Shown here in pieces: positions 1 through 11,890 of a stretch of DNA of 64,000 nt. Every line of letters begins with the position of its first letter. The stretch's first letter is position 1. Under the pieces are notes generated by a model that ran no database searches, was not told where the DNA came from, and worked only from the letters and a program-made list of their open reading frames with translations. The DNA is taken from the NCBI GenBank assembly GCA_015698045.1, contig BLAL01000006.1:1054001-1118000 (forward strand), in the 5' to 3' direction. Origin of the DNA: Rhizophagus clarus (taxonomy: Eukaryota > Glomeromycota > Glomeromycetes > Glomerales > Glomeraceae). A program made the translations under genes and the position numbers.

Positions 1-1430
1 AGATTTGATTCATACTTACGATTCTTAACACTTTTTCCATCGAAATCCACCTGAAATCTATAAAAAAAAAATAAAATAAGATTGAATAACGAAACTGTTA
101 ATCACTAATAAAAAAAAACAAAAAAGAGCTCAATTCATAATATCTACGAATCTTAATTTTTTTTTTTGTTTTTTTTAATAAAGTAGAATGGTTTACTAGT
201 CGTTATTCTTATTTTATCTTAGTTCTTTTCAATCAAAATCCATTCGAAACCTATAAAAAAAAAAAGATTCGTAATATCTATGAATCTTAGTTTTTTCTAT
301 TCTCAAAATCCACCGAAACCTGTAAAAAAATAAATAAATAAAAACAATTAGTAAAAAAAAAATAAAACACAAAACTAAGTTCATAATAATTACAAACCTT
401 AGTTCTTTAAGTCTAGGAAAGGAACGTTAGGAACGTTCTCATAATAAAAAAAACACCCCCTTCAACTTACCATTCCAAAATTCTATGCTGAAATCTGAGT
501 CCAAGCCGTCCCTAAAGAAAAAATTTTTTTTTTGAATTAATAAAAAAGTAAATATATATTTTTTTTTGAATTAATCAAAGCTTTTAAAAAAGATTATTGA
601 TCAGTAAATCAGATCAATAAGTCATATGATCTATACCAAAATCGCAGTTACTTATCGTAACTGATAGGTGTTGCCCTTCAGCGATGTTCCAATAATATTA
701 TCTTAATAAAATAAAAAATGGAAAATAAACAGTTCATTAGTAATGTTTGTCAATATAAAAAATATATAAAAAATATTTTCTTTTACTAACCAGTATTCCG
801 CAATACCACGTCTAAAAAAGCTGCTAAAAAAAAAGAAAACAAAAAAGTTAATGATGTTCGTTAAAATTAAAAATTATGTATACATATTCTTTTTAATTAC
901 CAAATTCCCATGTCCAAAGTCTCAAAAAAATACCCAAAAAATGAAAAATAATGAACAATTAGGAATGTTCGTTAAGAAAAAAGGAAAAAAAATTTTTTTT
1001 TAGTACCTGTCAAATTCTACTGATGTCTAGAGAAATTCTAAACTGCCTAAAAAAGAAATAAAACGAACATTTAGTAATGTTTATTTACCCGGCCAAATAT
1101 TCATGTTGAAAAAATCTGCTAAGAAAAATAAAAGATAAAACTAGTTAATAATTGTTAAAATAAAAAAAAAACATTAAAAAGTTTTTTACTTACACAACTC
1201 CGCCTTAGAAGAATCAAACAAATACCTAAAAAAAAAAGACGAACAGTTAGTAATATTCGCTAAAATAATAAATTTCTTACTTTTTACTCACCGCGTTTCC
1301 GTATTTAAAGAATCGAAAAATAAAAAATCCTAAAAAAAGAACTAGTAATGTTCATTAAAGTAAATAAAGAAAAAATGAAAAAAAAGTACCTACCAAAATG
1401 GCATGTTCGAAGAGCTTGAGAACCACCTTA
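1..1430 (-). repeat. Array of micro-exon-like units on the minus strand
   Basis: Read on the minus strand, this AT-rich stretch holds a series of units made of a pyrimidine-rich tract ending in AG, then about 30–45 nt of higher-complexity sequence, then a GT donor such as GTAAGT, GTGAGT or GTTAGT. Clear examples lie near 20–57, 471–511, 790–825, 1205–1235 and 1290–1330. Units are spaced about 100 nt apart, and between them an A-rich segment with 'gttagtaatgttcgtt'-like wording recurs. The units look like decayed tandem copies of one exon–intron module. I see no long reading frame, so this may be untranslated leader or decoy exons. Splicing is inferred. Confidence 0.4.
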
Positions 1431-2763
1431 AAAAACGTATTTTTTTTATTTATTTTTGTTATTTTTTGTATTTATTTCTATTTATTTTCGTTATTTTTTT
1501 GTGTTTATTTTTACTGTTAGAAAATTTTTTTAAAAAAAGTATGAAAAGGGGAAGAGAAAAATATATAGGAAAGAAGGAAAGAGAAAAGAGAAATTACGCG
1601 TAAAGGATAAAGGGGAAAAGATATTAAAAAAAGATCAATTTTTTTTGACTTTATTTTTAACTCGACAAGCATGACATCGAAATAGCTTTGTAACACATAT
1701 TTGTAGATCATTTTATGCGAAAATAAAATTAAAGTTTTTTTTTATTAGGAATCCTTAAGGATCCTATAAGTTACAGAATTCTTAAGATTTGTTAAGGAAT
1801 CCATAAAATACCGGATTCCTAAAGATTCTACATATGCGCGAATCTATACCCTAACCCCAATTTTTTGAGATAACCCCAAATCTGTTGACCAATCATGGTG
1901 ACGGTCGATCAATTGACACTACCAGATAATTGTATTACAAATCGACTATCCGTTGTTTTTTTTTCGTTTTTTTGCTTAAACATTTTTTTTTTTGTTTAAA
2001 TATTTTTGTTTTTATTCACTCATTTCATTAATTGAATCTTTTTTTTTTTATTTCAGTGTTTTTGTTTGAAGTTAAACGTCCTGCCTGCAAAGAATTAAGA
2101 CCTACAGCGACAAGTCGACAAAGTCAGAAACTTCCCAAATAGAATTGAGAAGCAAACAGTAAGTTATTTTCACGTTTTCGCGTTTTATATTCTTCATTTC
2201 TTCTAACTTCGTTAATAATTTGTTGTTTTTTATTTAAGTTATTTTTCCTTTAGCCTGTTAGTTGTTATTCATATTATGGTTATTTCTTGAGATATGTCTT
2301 TAAATTACTTCTTTAGTGATTAGGGGTCTGCTTTTACTGGAGGAGGTAAAGGCTATGTACCTTCCCCTATGAAAGGGTGTAATTTATATTGGTGAAGGAT
2401 TTGATTCCCTGCCTTCTTTGTTGTTAGTTTCTTACGATGTTGGTCCGAATGCGTGACCTCTAACAAACTATTGCATATCGATGATAGATATTATTAACCT
2501 AGTACTGAAAGGCACACAAATATTATGTTTAATAATAAATAATATGAACATTTATATAATTCTTAATGTAATTTAATTCACGTATATTGTGTATATTGTC
2601 CTTTAAATTTATTAAATAATAATTTTTAAAATAAAATTTGAATCAAAAAAAAAGTTAAATTGATGACGCATGTCTATTTTAACTGATAATCTGAGATAAT
2701 CTATCTTATGTGTAATAAAAATATATGATCTGCTTAAACTAATGTAAAACGTTATTTTTACAA
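1431..2763. other. Non-coding stretch with a promoter-like segment
   Basis: No supported protein gene. Reading frames near 1403–1711 are low-complexity poly-T/poly-A readings. Around 1740–1830 there are short palindromic blocks (ggatccttaaggatcc and variants). At 1850–1960 a less AT-biased segment contains a CCAAT box (gaccaatcat near 1890). It is followed by a T-rich tract and a candidate leader exon from about 2057 (after tttcag) to 2159 (before gtaagt). This resembles a promoter with a spliced 5' leader, but no coding exon follows that I can recognise. Confidence 0.35.
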
Positions 2764-2919
2764 ATGGTAATAATTGAGGAAATTGGAAACTATCCAGAAA
2801 ATGACACCATTATTTATAAGCAGAAGAACGAAAAATGAATAGTTAATCGGAGTTTTACTTATAAAATAATTGAAGTAGGAAGATATCCTGATAAAAAGAT
2901 TCTTCAAATTACTCATGCA
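2764..2919 (+). pseudogene. 5' part of a multicopy unknown gene, split by a hAT element
   Basis: An ATG at 2764 opens a frame (MVIIEEIGNYPEND...) that continues, after one TGA where a Trp is likely (KNEK*IVNR), up to residues KILQITHA. There a 9-kb hAT element enters. The same frame resumes without loss at 11891 (LNCYPIPNDYIIQTKWGRG). I do not recognise the protein. The family appears multicopy in fungi and some animals, but that is from memory of similar-looking proteins and needs a search. Confidence 0.6.
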
Positions 2920-4129
2920 TAGAGGCCTGCAACGGGCCGGGTCCAGGCTCAAAACCCAGCCCGGACCCGGCCCGGAATCTGGGTACGGGCCGGAAAGTTG
3001 AATTTTAAAATACACCTGGGCCGGGTCCAGGCCGGGTTTTGTTTTTCACAAAATTTCCGGGCTGGGTCCTGGTTCAGATTCAAAACCCGGATTTTTATTA
3101 ATTCTGGCCAAAATTATAATTAATTCTGGCCAAGTTGAAAAATTAAAAAAAAAAAGTCAACTTTTATTGTTTAATTTCTTCTATATTATATTATATTGCA
3201 AACTTTTCCTAATCATAAATAGTGTTTATCTATATGTATAATGATTTTTAAAATCAAATGCTGCATCAAAATTTTATAATTTAACTGTACCGCAGCTTGA
3301 TTAGGCTAAAAATTTTCATTTTCGGATTGTTTAAATGTACAAAATTATAAAATACTATTAAGTTTTTTTTTTACGTTTGTTAACTTGTTCATTACCAAAG
3401 ATCATTTTATTTTAATATTACATAGTTGAGTTTTTAATAATTTTTATATTTATTATAGTTATTTACTTAATAAAGTTTCATTTATTATTCAAGTATAAAT
3501 AATAAATTATCTTTAAAACATGAAAATTTTGTGTAATAAAGAATATTAAATCACTGTTCCACAAAATTTATACATATAATCTACATTATCGTAGTGTAAA
3601 AAACAGATGCTAAAATTTTCCTATTCGGTAATCTGTTGTGCTGTTCAATTTGGTGATACAGTTTTTTTTTATATTTTTTAGAATAATGTAACCCATAAAT
3701 AGTGTTTCGATCTGGATAGAAACCGTTATCCGGATAAATTAAAAAAATTATCCGGTTTTTATCCAAATAATCTGGTTTGGATAAAAATCCGGATATATCT
3801 GGATAGAAACTGAAATCCGGATAAAAATTATACAATTTTTTTTTTGTAAATCAAGAAATTTATAGCATATATTAGATTTAATTCATAGCATAGATTTAAT
3901 TAAATTCGTGGCATTTTGATTAATTTTGTGGCTTAAATGTGTGGCTTTATTAATTAGTTTTGTGGCACCTATTTAAATAATTTCGTAGAATTTATTTAAT
4001 TAATTTTGTGGCTTAAATTTATGGCTTTATTTAATTATTTTCGTGGCATTTGCTTAATTAATTTCGTAGTGTTTATTAGTTTAATATCATAGTATTTTCT
4101 TAATTAATTTTGTAATTAACTTCATTTAT

Positions 4130-4290
4130 GTCTTTGTTTAATTATTTTCGTGGAATTTGTTTAATTATTTTCGTGGAATTTGTTTAATTATTTTCGTGGA
4201 ATTTGTTTAATTATTTTCATGGAATTTGTTTAATTATTTTCGTGGAATTTGTTTAATTATTTTCGTGGAATTTGTTTAATTAATTTCGTA
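4130..4290. repeat. About 25-bp tandem repeat
   Basis: Six or more near-identical copies of a unit reading like 'taattattttcgtggaattt' follow one another, with degenerate versions upstream from about 3900. It lies in the 5' leader of the inner hAT element, between its subterminal repeats and the transposase gene. Confidence 0.85.
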
Positions 4291-6122
4291 TTATTAATTT
4301 CATGGAATTTATTAGGTAAATTTATTATTTAGACCTATTGATTTATGACAATTATTATTTGTTTATTAAAACTTTTACAAATAAAATCACAGTTAATTCA
4401 GTTCTAAGCCATAATAAAGATTAATAAATACTGTACATTCTCTTGTTGAATTTTTCATAATTTCAATTAAAGTTTATTTTATTGAAAGCTAAAATAATTC
4501 ACAAAATTATGGAAAATAACAATGATCAAGATTACATTATTACCTTAAGTGAAAATGAAGGTTCTAGTGATGAAATTGTTGAAATTACTCCAACACCACT
4601 AGCAAAGAAAAAAAGAGGATGTCCTGCAAAATTATCTAAAGCCCTTGGAAAACAAAAAATGACAAATACTACACTAGAATCAATAGATCGAGCACCAAAT
4701 GATTCAAATCCCTTTAAACAAACTGCTGCAATAATTAAACCACAAACAAAAGTAAGTTGGGTATGGGATTATTTTATTAGAAAACAAAATGATAAAGGAG
4801 AAATACGTGCATATTGTCAGTTTTTATTAGATGATGGAGAAAAATGCTCAAAAAATTACAAATATGATGGGTCTACAGGAAATCTCAGTTACCATCTTGT
4901 TAAACATGGAATTATACCACTTCTAGAAAGCGGCATTATATCACCAATGCATACTCAATCTGCATCCAATAAAAATGGACAAAAAGAAAAAGAATTATCA
5001 ACACTACGGTGGATTTTACTTACAACTCAACCATTATCAACCATAACTCAAAAGGCATATATTGAGCATATGTATATTATAGATCCACAATTTACAGTTC
5101 CTGGAGAAAAAAAATTAAGAATGATGATTGCTCGCAGTTATGGGTATAATAAAGAAAAATTGAAACTGCTTTTAAAAACTGCTCAATCAATATCTTTAAC
5201 TACTGATTTGTGGTCTTCTCGTTCAAAACATGGATATTTAGGCTTAACAGCAACTTGGATCAATAAAAATTTTGAAATAATGGATGTTTTGCTTGAAATA
5301 TCCTATTTTCCAATACCACATACTGCAAAAGCAATTACTGAAGGTATTAAAAATGCTATGCAAAAGTGGGAAATTGAAAATCTTGTTGTATCAATAACAA
5401 CAGACAATGGAGCAAATGTAGTAGCTGCTATTCGAGATTTAACACCAATTAAAAGACTCTCATGTGCTGCTCATACTTTGCAGCTGGCAATTAGTAAAGG
5501 ATTAAAAGTTGTAGAAAATTTAGTATCACGTACAAAACAACTAATAAATTTTTTTTCTACTCAAAAACAAATTGAACGATTGATTAAAGTGCAAAAAGAG
5601 ATTGGTTATGAAGAACCATTACATTTAATACAAGATATATCTACTAGGTAAATATTTTAATTCAATTTAATTATTTAATAAATTTTATCCTAATTTATAT
5701 AATTATTGTTGTTTAATTACTTAAGGTGGAACTCTTCATATTTGGCATAGGATCGGCTAATTTTTCTTCAATATGCTGTGCTTCAACTTAGTGTAAACTT
5801 GTCTTGTTCTCTTATATCTGAAGAAAAAACTGATGGAATTAGATTAAAAAAAATTATGATAAAAGATAATGAATGGGAGTTATTAGATGAATTATGTAAC
5901 ATTTTGGCACCATTTGAGAAAGCTACACGAGATTTTTCTGGAAATACTTATGTTACATTAAGTCAAATGTTTCCTATTATTACAGATCTCACAAATTCTT
6001 TAAAACCATCTGATAATTTATATGAAGTATTAGAAGATTCTGATGATAATACTATTAATTCTGATATAGTAGAAGAAGAAAGTTCACAAATTGAAGTAGA
6101 TTATAGTAATATTTCAGAAGTA

Positions 6123-8466
6123 CAGTCAAAGTTCTCTATAACGAATTTCTGTATTCCGAATTTTACGCCATTGCGAATCACATGAGTGGTACCAATTTTT
6201 TATTAAATAAAATAATTAAAATATAACAAATTTTTATAGTAAATCTTACCATTACGTATAACGAAGATGAAGATCCGTACAATTATTAATAAAATGAATC
6301 TTTAATTAACGAATTTTTTTTATAACGAATTTTTATAATGACTATACCAAATTTTTTTTAACGAATTTCACATTAAAATGTAAGGGATATAACGAAATTT
6401 CCATTAATAGAAGGTTCACGTTATAAATTAAACAATCGTGTGAAATTTTTTTGATCAATCATTTTATTTCAGATGCCTCAAGAAAAAAGACAAAAAATTT
6501 CTAAAGGTAAAGAGAAAGCTTCTGATATAAAACGAACCAGAGCCTCTCTTACAGGTGCTCAAAAACAAGAAGTTTGTCTAAAAAAGTTGCAGAAACCAAC
6601 ACCTAAAAATAAAGAACTTGCTAAAGAATATGACGTTTCACAAGGAATGATATCTGATATTTTAAAAAAAAGTGAAAAATGGTTGGCTTTAAAATTGGAT
6701 TCTTATGAAGCTTCACTTAAAAAACAAGTTAAACCAAGTTTTCCACAAGTTGATGAAGCTTTGGGCTTTTGGGTTGAAAAAGCCATAAATAATAATATTA
6801 CTATTAGTGGCGAATTATTGGCACAAAAAGCATGTGATTTTGCAACATTACTCGATGTACAAGACTTTAAAGGATCCGATGGATGGGTAGCAGGTTTTAA
6901 AAAACGCCACAATCTTGAATCTTATGTAAAACATGGAGAAGCAGCAAGCGCTCCTTCAGAAGAAGATTTGAATGAGATGCGTAAAGATCTTCAAAATATT
7001 CTTAAAGAATATTCACCTGATGATATTTTCAATATTGATGAAACTGGACTTTATTGGAAGATGGAGCCAAATCGAACTTTATCAACTGGTCCAGGTAAAT
7101 TAAATTTTAATTAGTATAAAATTAATATAAAAATCATATAAAAACTAAAATAATACTTATCTTACAATAGTTGTAGGTAAAAAACAATCTAAGGAACGGG
7201 TTACTATTGCATTATGTTGCAATGCTTCAGGAACTGAAAAAGTAAAACCAGTTTTTATTGGGAAAAGTCAAAATCCACGCGCCTTAAAAAATATTCCAAA
7301 GTCATCACTACCAGTACAATATTATTGGAATAAAACAGCTTATATGCAAGTTAGTATCTGGAACGATTGGTTAAAACTCTTTGATTCACGCCTAAGACTC
7401 CAAAATAGACATATAATCTTACTTTATGATGGCGCATCCACTCATAAATTAATTGATGATGTTGAATTTTCCAATATTCGTCTTCATAAATTACCTCCTA
7501 ATACAACTTCACGCCTCCAGCCATGTGATGCTGGAATCATTCATAGTTTCAAAGTAAGTACAAAAATGTTTTATAATTTACAAAAAAACCCAATTTATTA
7601 ATAAAATAATAAATGTAGGCCCAATATCGAAAACTATTTTTGCGGAATCGTATTAAAGCATTTGATAATAGTCAAGAAACTGGACAACCCATACCTGAAA
7701 TTACGATAAAAAAAGCAATTAAATATGTAGCAAAAGCATGGGAATTAGTTCAACCAGTAACTATTACAAATGGTTGGAGAAAAACTGGCATCCTTCCACC
7801 AAGTACTGACGATGACATTGATTTTGATTTTGACGAATTTGAAGAAGTTGACCAACTACAAGATCTTATTGGCCAGCTGGCTTCTAAAATATACAGAAGC
7901 CCAATGTCTGCTGAAGAATATTTAGAGTACGAAAAGGATGAAACAAATCACCAGATGATGACTGATAAAGAAATTATAGAAATGATAAAAGAGCTGGAAG
8001 AACCAAATGTTGAGGGGCCAGAAATTCCAATTATCAGTAACTATGAGGCATTAGCGGCACTCAATCAAATAATTACATATATAGAACAAAAATCTGATAA
8101 AATGGAATTTTCAAATGATCATATTCGAACCATAAAAAAATTGCGCAAAGTAATAGAGCGGGAAGAATTCCATTCTAAACAGCAAGTTACTTTGGATTCA
8201 TATTTTAGTATAAATATATAAATAAAGAATAGCGTGATAGTTTATTATAATGAAGTAATAAAGTTCATGCCGAATTTACCATTTAAAAAATTGATTACTA
8301 ACTTACTTTCCGAATATATTCAATATACCGAATTTGGATATGATTTTTGGTATTGCTTATCATAGCGAATAAATGTTTAAAATTCGATAACAATTATTAC
8401 CGAAATTTTCACCATAACGAATCATAACCTCCAGAAATCAAGATTCGTTATAGAGAACTTTGACTG
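6123..8466 (+). mobile_element. pogo/Tigger-type DNA transposon inserted in hAT transposase
   Basis: The element has perfect 23-bp inverted termini beginning CAGTCAAAGTTCTCTATAAC, with a TA duplication at 6121–6122 and 8467–8468. CAGT ends with a TA target are the signature of pogo-like Tc1/mariner elements. It carries one three-exon transposase gene on the plus strand. Between the termini and the gene, degenerate 'tataacgaat' motifs recur (6290–6370 and 8330–8420). Length is 2344 bp, usual for Tigger elements. The perfect termini suggest a later arrival than the host hAT element. Confidence 0.96.
6473..8221 (+). pseudogene. Tigger-like transposase (CENP-B HTH, Tc5 HTH, DDE)
   Basis: This gene encodes a cut-and-paste transposase. 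Exon 1 (6473–7094) has a basic start, a CENP-B_N/psq-type helix-turn-helix (KELAKEYDVSQGMISDILKK), a Tc5-type HTH (about residues 75–145) and the first catalytic Asp in FNIDETGLYW. Exon 2 (7178–7553) contains the second Asp in ILLYDGASTHK and LPPNTTSRLQPCDAGII with the third Asp. Exon 3 (7619–8221) contains the family ending TNGWRKTGILPP and an acidic tail. Introns are 7095–7177 and 7554–7618, both GT–AG. Near 7199 one G seems missing (GAACGGTT where an extra G would keep frame), which shifts the frame and probably inactivates this copy. Otherwise the gene is intact, about 540 aa. Confidence 0.88.
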
Positions 8467-9516
8467 TATTAAAAAATGTAAAAAATAAAATTTATTTAGG
8501 TTTGAAACATTATTGGGCAATGCCAGATGAGTTTGGCATTATGGCAGCACTTTTGGATCCAAGGTATAAAGATCTTAATTTTATAACTGATGAAGAAACA
8601 AAAGTAAAAATTCATTCAAGTTTACAAATACAATATGATCAATTAAAGAGAGAAATGCAGCAATAAACTAGTACTCCACCATCACCCACAATTTCAACAA
8701 TTTCAACTACCTCAACAAGTTCAACTCCTAGCATGAAATCTTTACATGAGCATCAAGAAAGATGTCAACAAAAAGTAAAAAAAGTGTTTCAAACAAAAGA
8801 AAGTTCTACTTCATCATCAGCAATAGCTGATGAAATTACTACTTATTTTCTTTTACCAGTTGCTAGGAAAAATAAAAACCCATTAGATTGGTGAAAATCA
8901 AAACAGGAAAATTTTCCAGTTCTTTCTATTATTGCACGAAAATATTTAGGAATTCCTGCTACTTCTGTAGCTTCTGAATGACTTTTCTCAGATGCAGGAA
9001 ACCACATTACAGCAAAAAGAAGCTTATTGGATCCTGCTTTATTAGGTAAAATGGTATTTTTAAAACGTAACATGAAAACTATGGATCATATTAATATATT
9101 TCCACCAGATTTGGATGTGGAAAATAATGATTATGTGGAAGATGAACACAAATTGGAAGAATTATTAGATGAATGATATTACATTTTTCATTATTTTTTT
9201 TATTAAATGTATTGAATTTTATTTTATTAAATAAAGAATTTTATTATAAGAATATTTACACGTTTTTAATTATTAAATTATTCTATCATATACTTTGAAA
9301 TAAAAATGAAAATTAAAAGAACTATTATTTAAGATATTTAATATTAAAAAATTTTTTTTTTTATATTTTTTATCCGGATACCAGATCTGACCCGGATATT
9401 TTTATCCAGATAATTATCTGGATAAAAACCGCGTTTATCCGGATATCCGAAAAAAATAAATTATTCGGGTCCAACCGGTTGGACCCGGTCACAGATCGAA
9501 ACACTACCCATAAAGT

Positions 9517-11890
9517 CCCAGCTGAATGATCATCAAAACACTTGCCAGGTATACTCTTTTTTGGTTATGATCTACTAGAAACTTTGCTTGCGAATTTAAT
9601 TCTTAGTTCTTAGGAATAATGAATCTGAATCTTGAATCTAAGATAGAGTATTTTGCCCACCCTCCCTCCTGACGAACAGGTGTTTATTATATAATAAAAA
9701 AAATTTTTTTTTCATTACATGTTTATTACAAGATACAAAAAAAAAAAAAATAAACAAACAAACATTGAATTTCAAATGATCTTCCTTATATAGATTTATT
9801 CTATATTTCATAATAATCTTTTTTTCCGCACTAAATAAATTATGTAAATAAACCTGTTATCAAAAAAAAAAAAATTTAAAAAAAATGCCTTTATACATTA
9901 TAGTATACATCAAATGATCACCTATATAAGGATATATTTGTCAAACATTTCGTAATAATCTTAGCAAATATGTAAACAAACTCTATTAAATAAAAAGAAA
10001 AAAATGAAATATTTCATTTTTTTTTTAATTTGAATAAAAAAAAAGGGAAAATGGAATTGGCGACCCTGGTCACCATGGCAACCCTTACTATAATCACAAA
10101 TTTTATTGGCTGATCAATGTAATTATTTGTTATAGATAATCTTTTTTTTAGGCGTGACATTTTTCTTTTAAATAAAACAAAAACCAGGTATATTTTTTAC
10201 TGTTTTATTCCATTTCTTTATATTTTTCCTTCTTATTCCCATTTCTAATTTCTTTTTTATTTCTTTTATCTTAGGATTTTTAAGATCTTTTAGTTTCACA
10301 GGTATGTTTTTTTTCATTCTTTTTTCTTTATTTTTCTTCATTCATTTCTAATTTATCTCTTTCTTTTAGATTTAAGTTTTCTGATTTTGTGTTAAAGGCA
10401 TGTTATTTCTTTATACTTTTCGTCTTATTTTTGTGTTAGTTTTTTATATTTCGTTTTTTATACTTTTCTTCTTTTGCTTTAGTTTTCTTCTCATTTCAGT
10501 TTCTTTTTTTTTTAGATCTTTAGCCTTTCAGTTTTATGAATAGGATATGCTTCTTTTTTCTTTTTTTTCTTTTTTGTTTGCTTTTTATATTTCATTTTTA
10601 CTAACTTTATCTATTCTTCTTTATTGGTTTTGGATTTTAGTTTTTTTTTTGTTAACTTTTGTTTTCATCCACTTTCTCTTTCTTCTTATTTATCTGCCTT
10701 TGGTTTCCTTCATTTCTTTATTTATTCCCTTCATCTTCATTTTATTTCCTTCATTTTTGTTTTATTTCTTTCACCTTTATTTTTTTCATCTTTGTTTTCT
10801 TCTCTTTATTTTTGGTTTTTTCTGAAACATCTTTATTTTTATTCCCTGTTGTCTTTATTTTTGTTCCTCTTCACCTTTTTTCATTCCTCTTCACCTTTTT
10901 TTCATTCCTCTTCACCTTTTTTTCATTCCTCTTCACCTTTTTTTCATTCCTCTTCACCTTTTTTTCATTCTCTTCTATCTTTATTTTGTTCTTTTATATA
11001 TATATATATATATATATATGGAGTAATGTAGGCATATCTCATCTTGATAGTCTGCTTTTATGGCTGATCTTAATATAATCCTTGAATACCAACTATTGGA
11101 AATTATATCTAGAATGAATCCTCCCCTATTTTTATAATATCCTCATTGACAAATTATTTATTTAGTCTATTTAACTCAATTAATGACTAAACTCATATTA
11201 TATATCAACTAATTACTGCTAACAAACATTTATTTATGATTTATATAAAAAGATAATTCTCTTCACAAATATTAAAAAAGAAAAATAATTATATTTCTTC
11301 ATATTACCATCTTAATTTCATCAATTGTTTAATATCATACAATACATTCATTGTTTATTCATAAAGATTATTTTGTGAAATAAAATCAATCACTAACAAG
11401 AATAAATGTCACACATTTTTTTAACCAATTAAAGTTTAACAACCTAATCACGTGATCGTGCTGACAATATCCCTATCGTGAGTACTAGAAAAAGACCTAC
11501 TGGCTAGTTACATTATCAATATCATATGAATTCTTATCATTTTTTAGTATTTTTTTAATGTTTATTGATTTCTCATAAGAAGGTGACATCTTTGAATTAT
11601 AACTAATTATTTTAAAAAAATTGTTTAACAAGTATAAAAGTTTTAAAGTGACCTACTTATATAAAATTATTATCTTTCCAAAAAATCTTATTTAAAATAA
11701 TTTACATCACATTTTAAAAATTCTGGGCAAGTCTGGATTGGGCCAGGTTTTTATATTATAAATCTGGGCCAGGCCAGGCTGGCATAAAATTTGTGTTTAA
11801 GTTCCAGGCTGAGTCTGAACTGGCATACAATTTCATATATAAATTCTGGGTGGGGCCAGATTTCAAAATATGGGCAAATGCAGGCCTCTA
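9517..11890. other. Right arm of outer hAT: promoter-like segment and T-rich spliced-leader-like array
   Basis: No supported protein gene lies here. The long frames at 10547–11078 are poly-T readings. At 10056–10140 a segment of mixed composition has an ATTGG (inverted CCAAT) box near 10108. It is followed by a T-rich run with plus-strand units of (T)nAG, about 28–40 nt, then AG|GT. These lie near 10152–10186, 10274–10300, 10370–10397 and 10515–10543. Next comes a roughly 22-bp tandem repeat (tcattcctcttcacc, 10875–10975) and an (AT)n tract at 10997–11019. From about 11730 the GC-richer subterminal repeats of the hAT end begin. Confidence 0.45.
10870..10980. repeat. CT-rich tandem repeat of about 22 bp
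   Basis: Five nearly perfect consecutive copies of a unit containing 'cattcctcttcacctttt'. It is followed shortly by an (AT)n microsatellite at about 10997–11019. Confidence 0.9.

Larger units (their letters stand above)
4509..9176 (+). pseudogene. hAT family transposase, interrupted by pogo and by stop codons
   Basis: Exon 1 (4509–5647) encodes an acidic N-terminus, a BED-type zinc finger (VWDYF...YCQ...C...LSYHLVKHG, roughly residues 85–140) and the front of the RNase H-like hAT domain. That part has LTTDLWSS (first Asp), TTDNGAN (second Asp) and CAAHTLQLA. Intron 5648–5725 (gtaaat...ttaag) joins STR|WNSSYLA in frame. The frame is interrupted at 6122 by a pogo element and resumes at 8467 exactly in phase (EV|LKNVKN). 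The C-terminal dimerisation/catalytic part (YLGIPATSVASE*LFSDAG) ends at 9176. In-frame stops are TAG 5748, TAA 8664, TGA 8892 and TGA 8979. Each is one transition away from the expected Trp, Gln, Trp or Arg codon. The upstream TTG at 4482 is in frame, but the ATG at 4509 is preferred. Confidence 0.9.
3700..9508 (+). mobile_element. Inner hAT transposon with broken transposase gene
   Basis: The termini are TAGTGTTTCGATCTG at 3700 and its inverted copy ending at 9508. They are flanked by a perfect 8-bp duplication, CCCATAAA, at 3692–3699 and 9509–9516. Subterminal regions (3710–3840 and 9370–9480) are full of ATCCGGAT-type motifs, probably transposase-binding sites. The element carries one transposase gene on the plus strand, into which a 2344-bp pogo element has inserted. 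Without that insertion it would be about 3.46 kb, a normal size for an autonomous hAT. Confidence 0.92.
2920..11890. mobile_element. Outer hAT-type DNA transposon (non-autonomous or decayed)
   Basis: The ends are inverted copies of TAGAGGCCTGCA, and both lead into GC-rich subterminal repeats (gggccgggtcc / gggccagg). The 8-bp target-site duplication is CTCATGCA at 2912–2919 and CTTGTGCA at 11891–11898; the two mismatches are transitions. Joining the flanks after removing one copy restores a continuous reading frame, which fixes the boundaries. Apart from a nested hAT and its own nested pogo element, no transposase is seen, so this copy is non-autonomous or has lost its gene. The terminal motif and 8-bp duplication are typical of Ac-like hAT elements. 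Confidence 0.85.

Noticed and set aside
2758..3015. Minus-strand 85-codon frame with GPxPDSGPGPGW
   Set aside because: Its sequence comes from GC-rich subterminal repeats of the outer hAT end and from the antisense of the interrupted gene.
10547..11078. Long overlapping frames rich in Phe, Ser and Leu, looking like membrane proteins
   Set aside because: They are readings of T-rich tracts and a CT-rich tandem repeat in several frames at once. There is no family motif and they share DNA with a micro-exon-like array.
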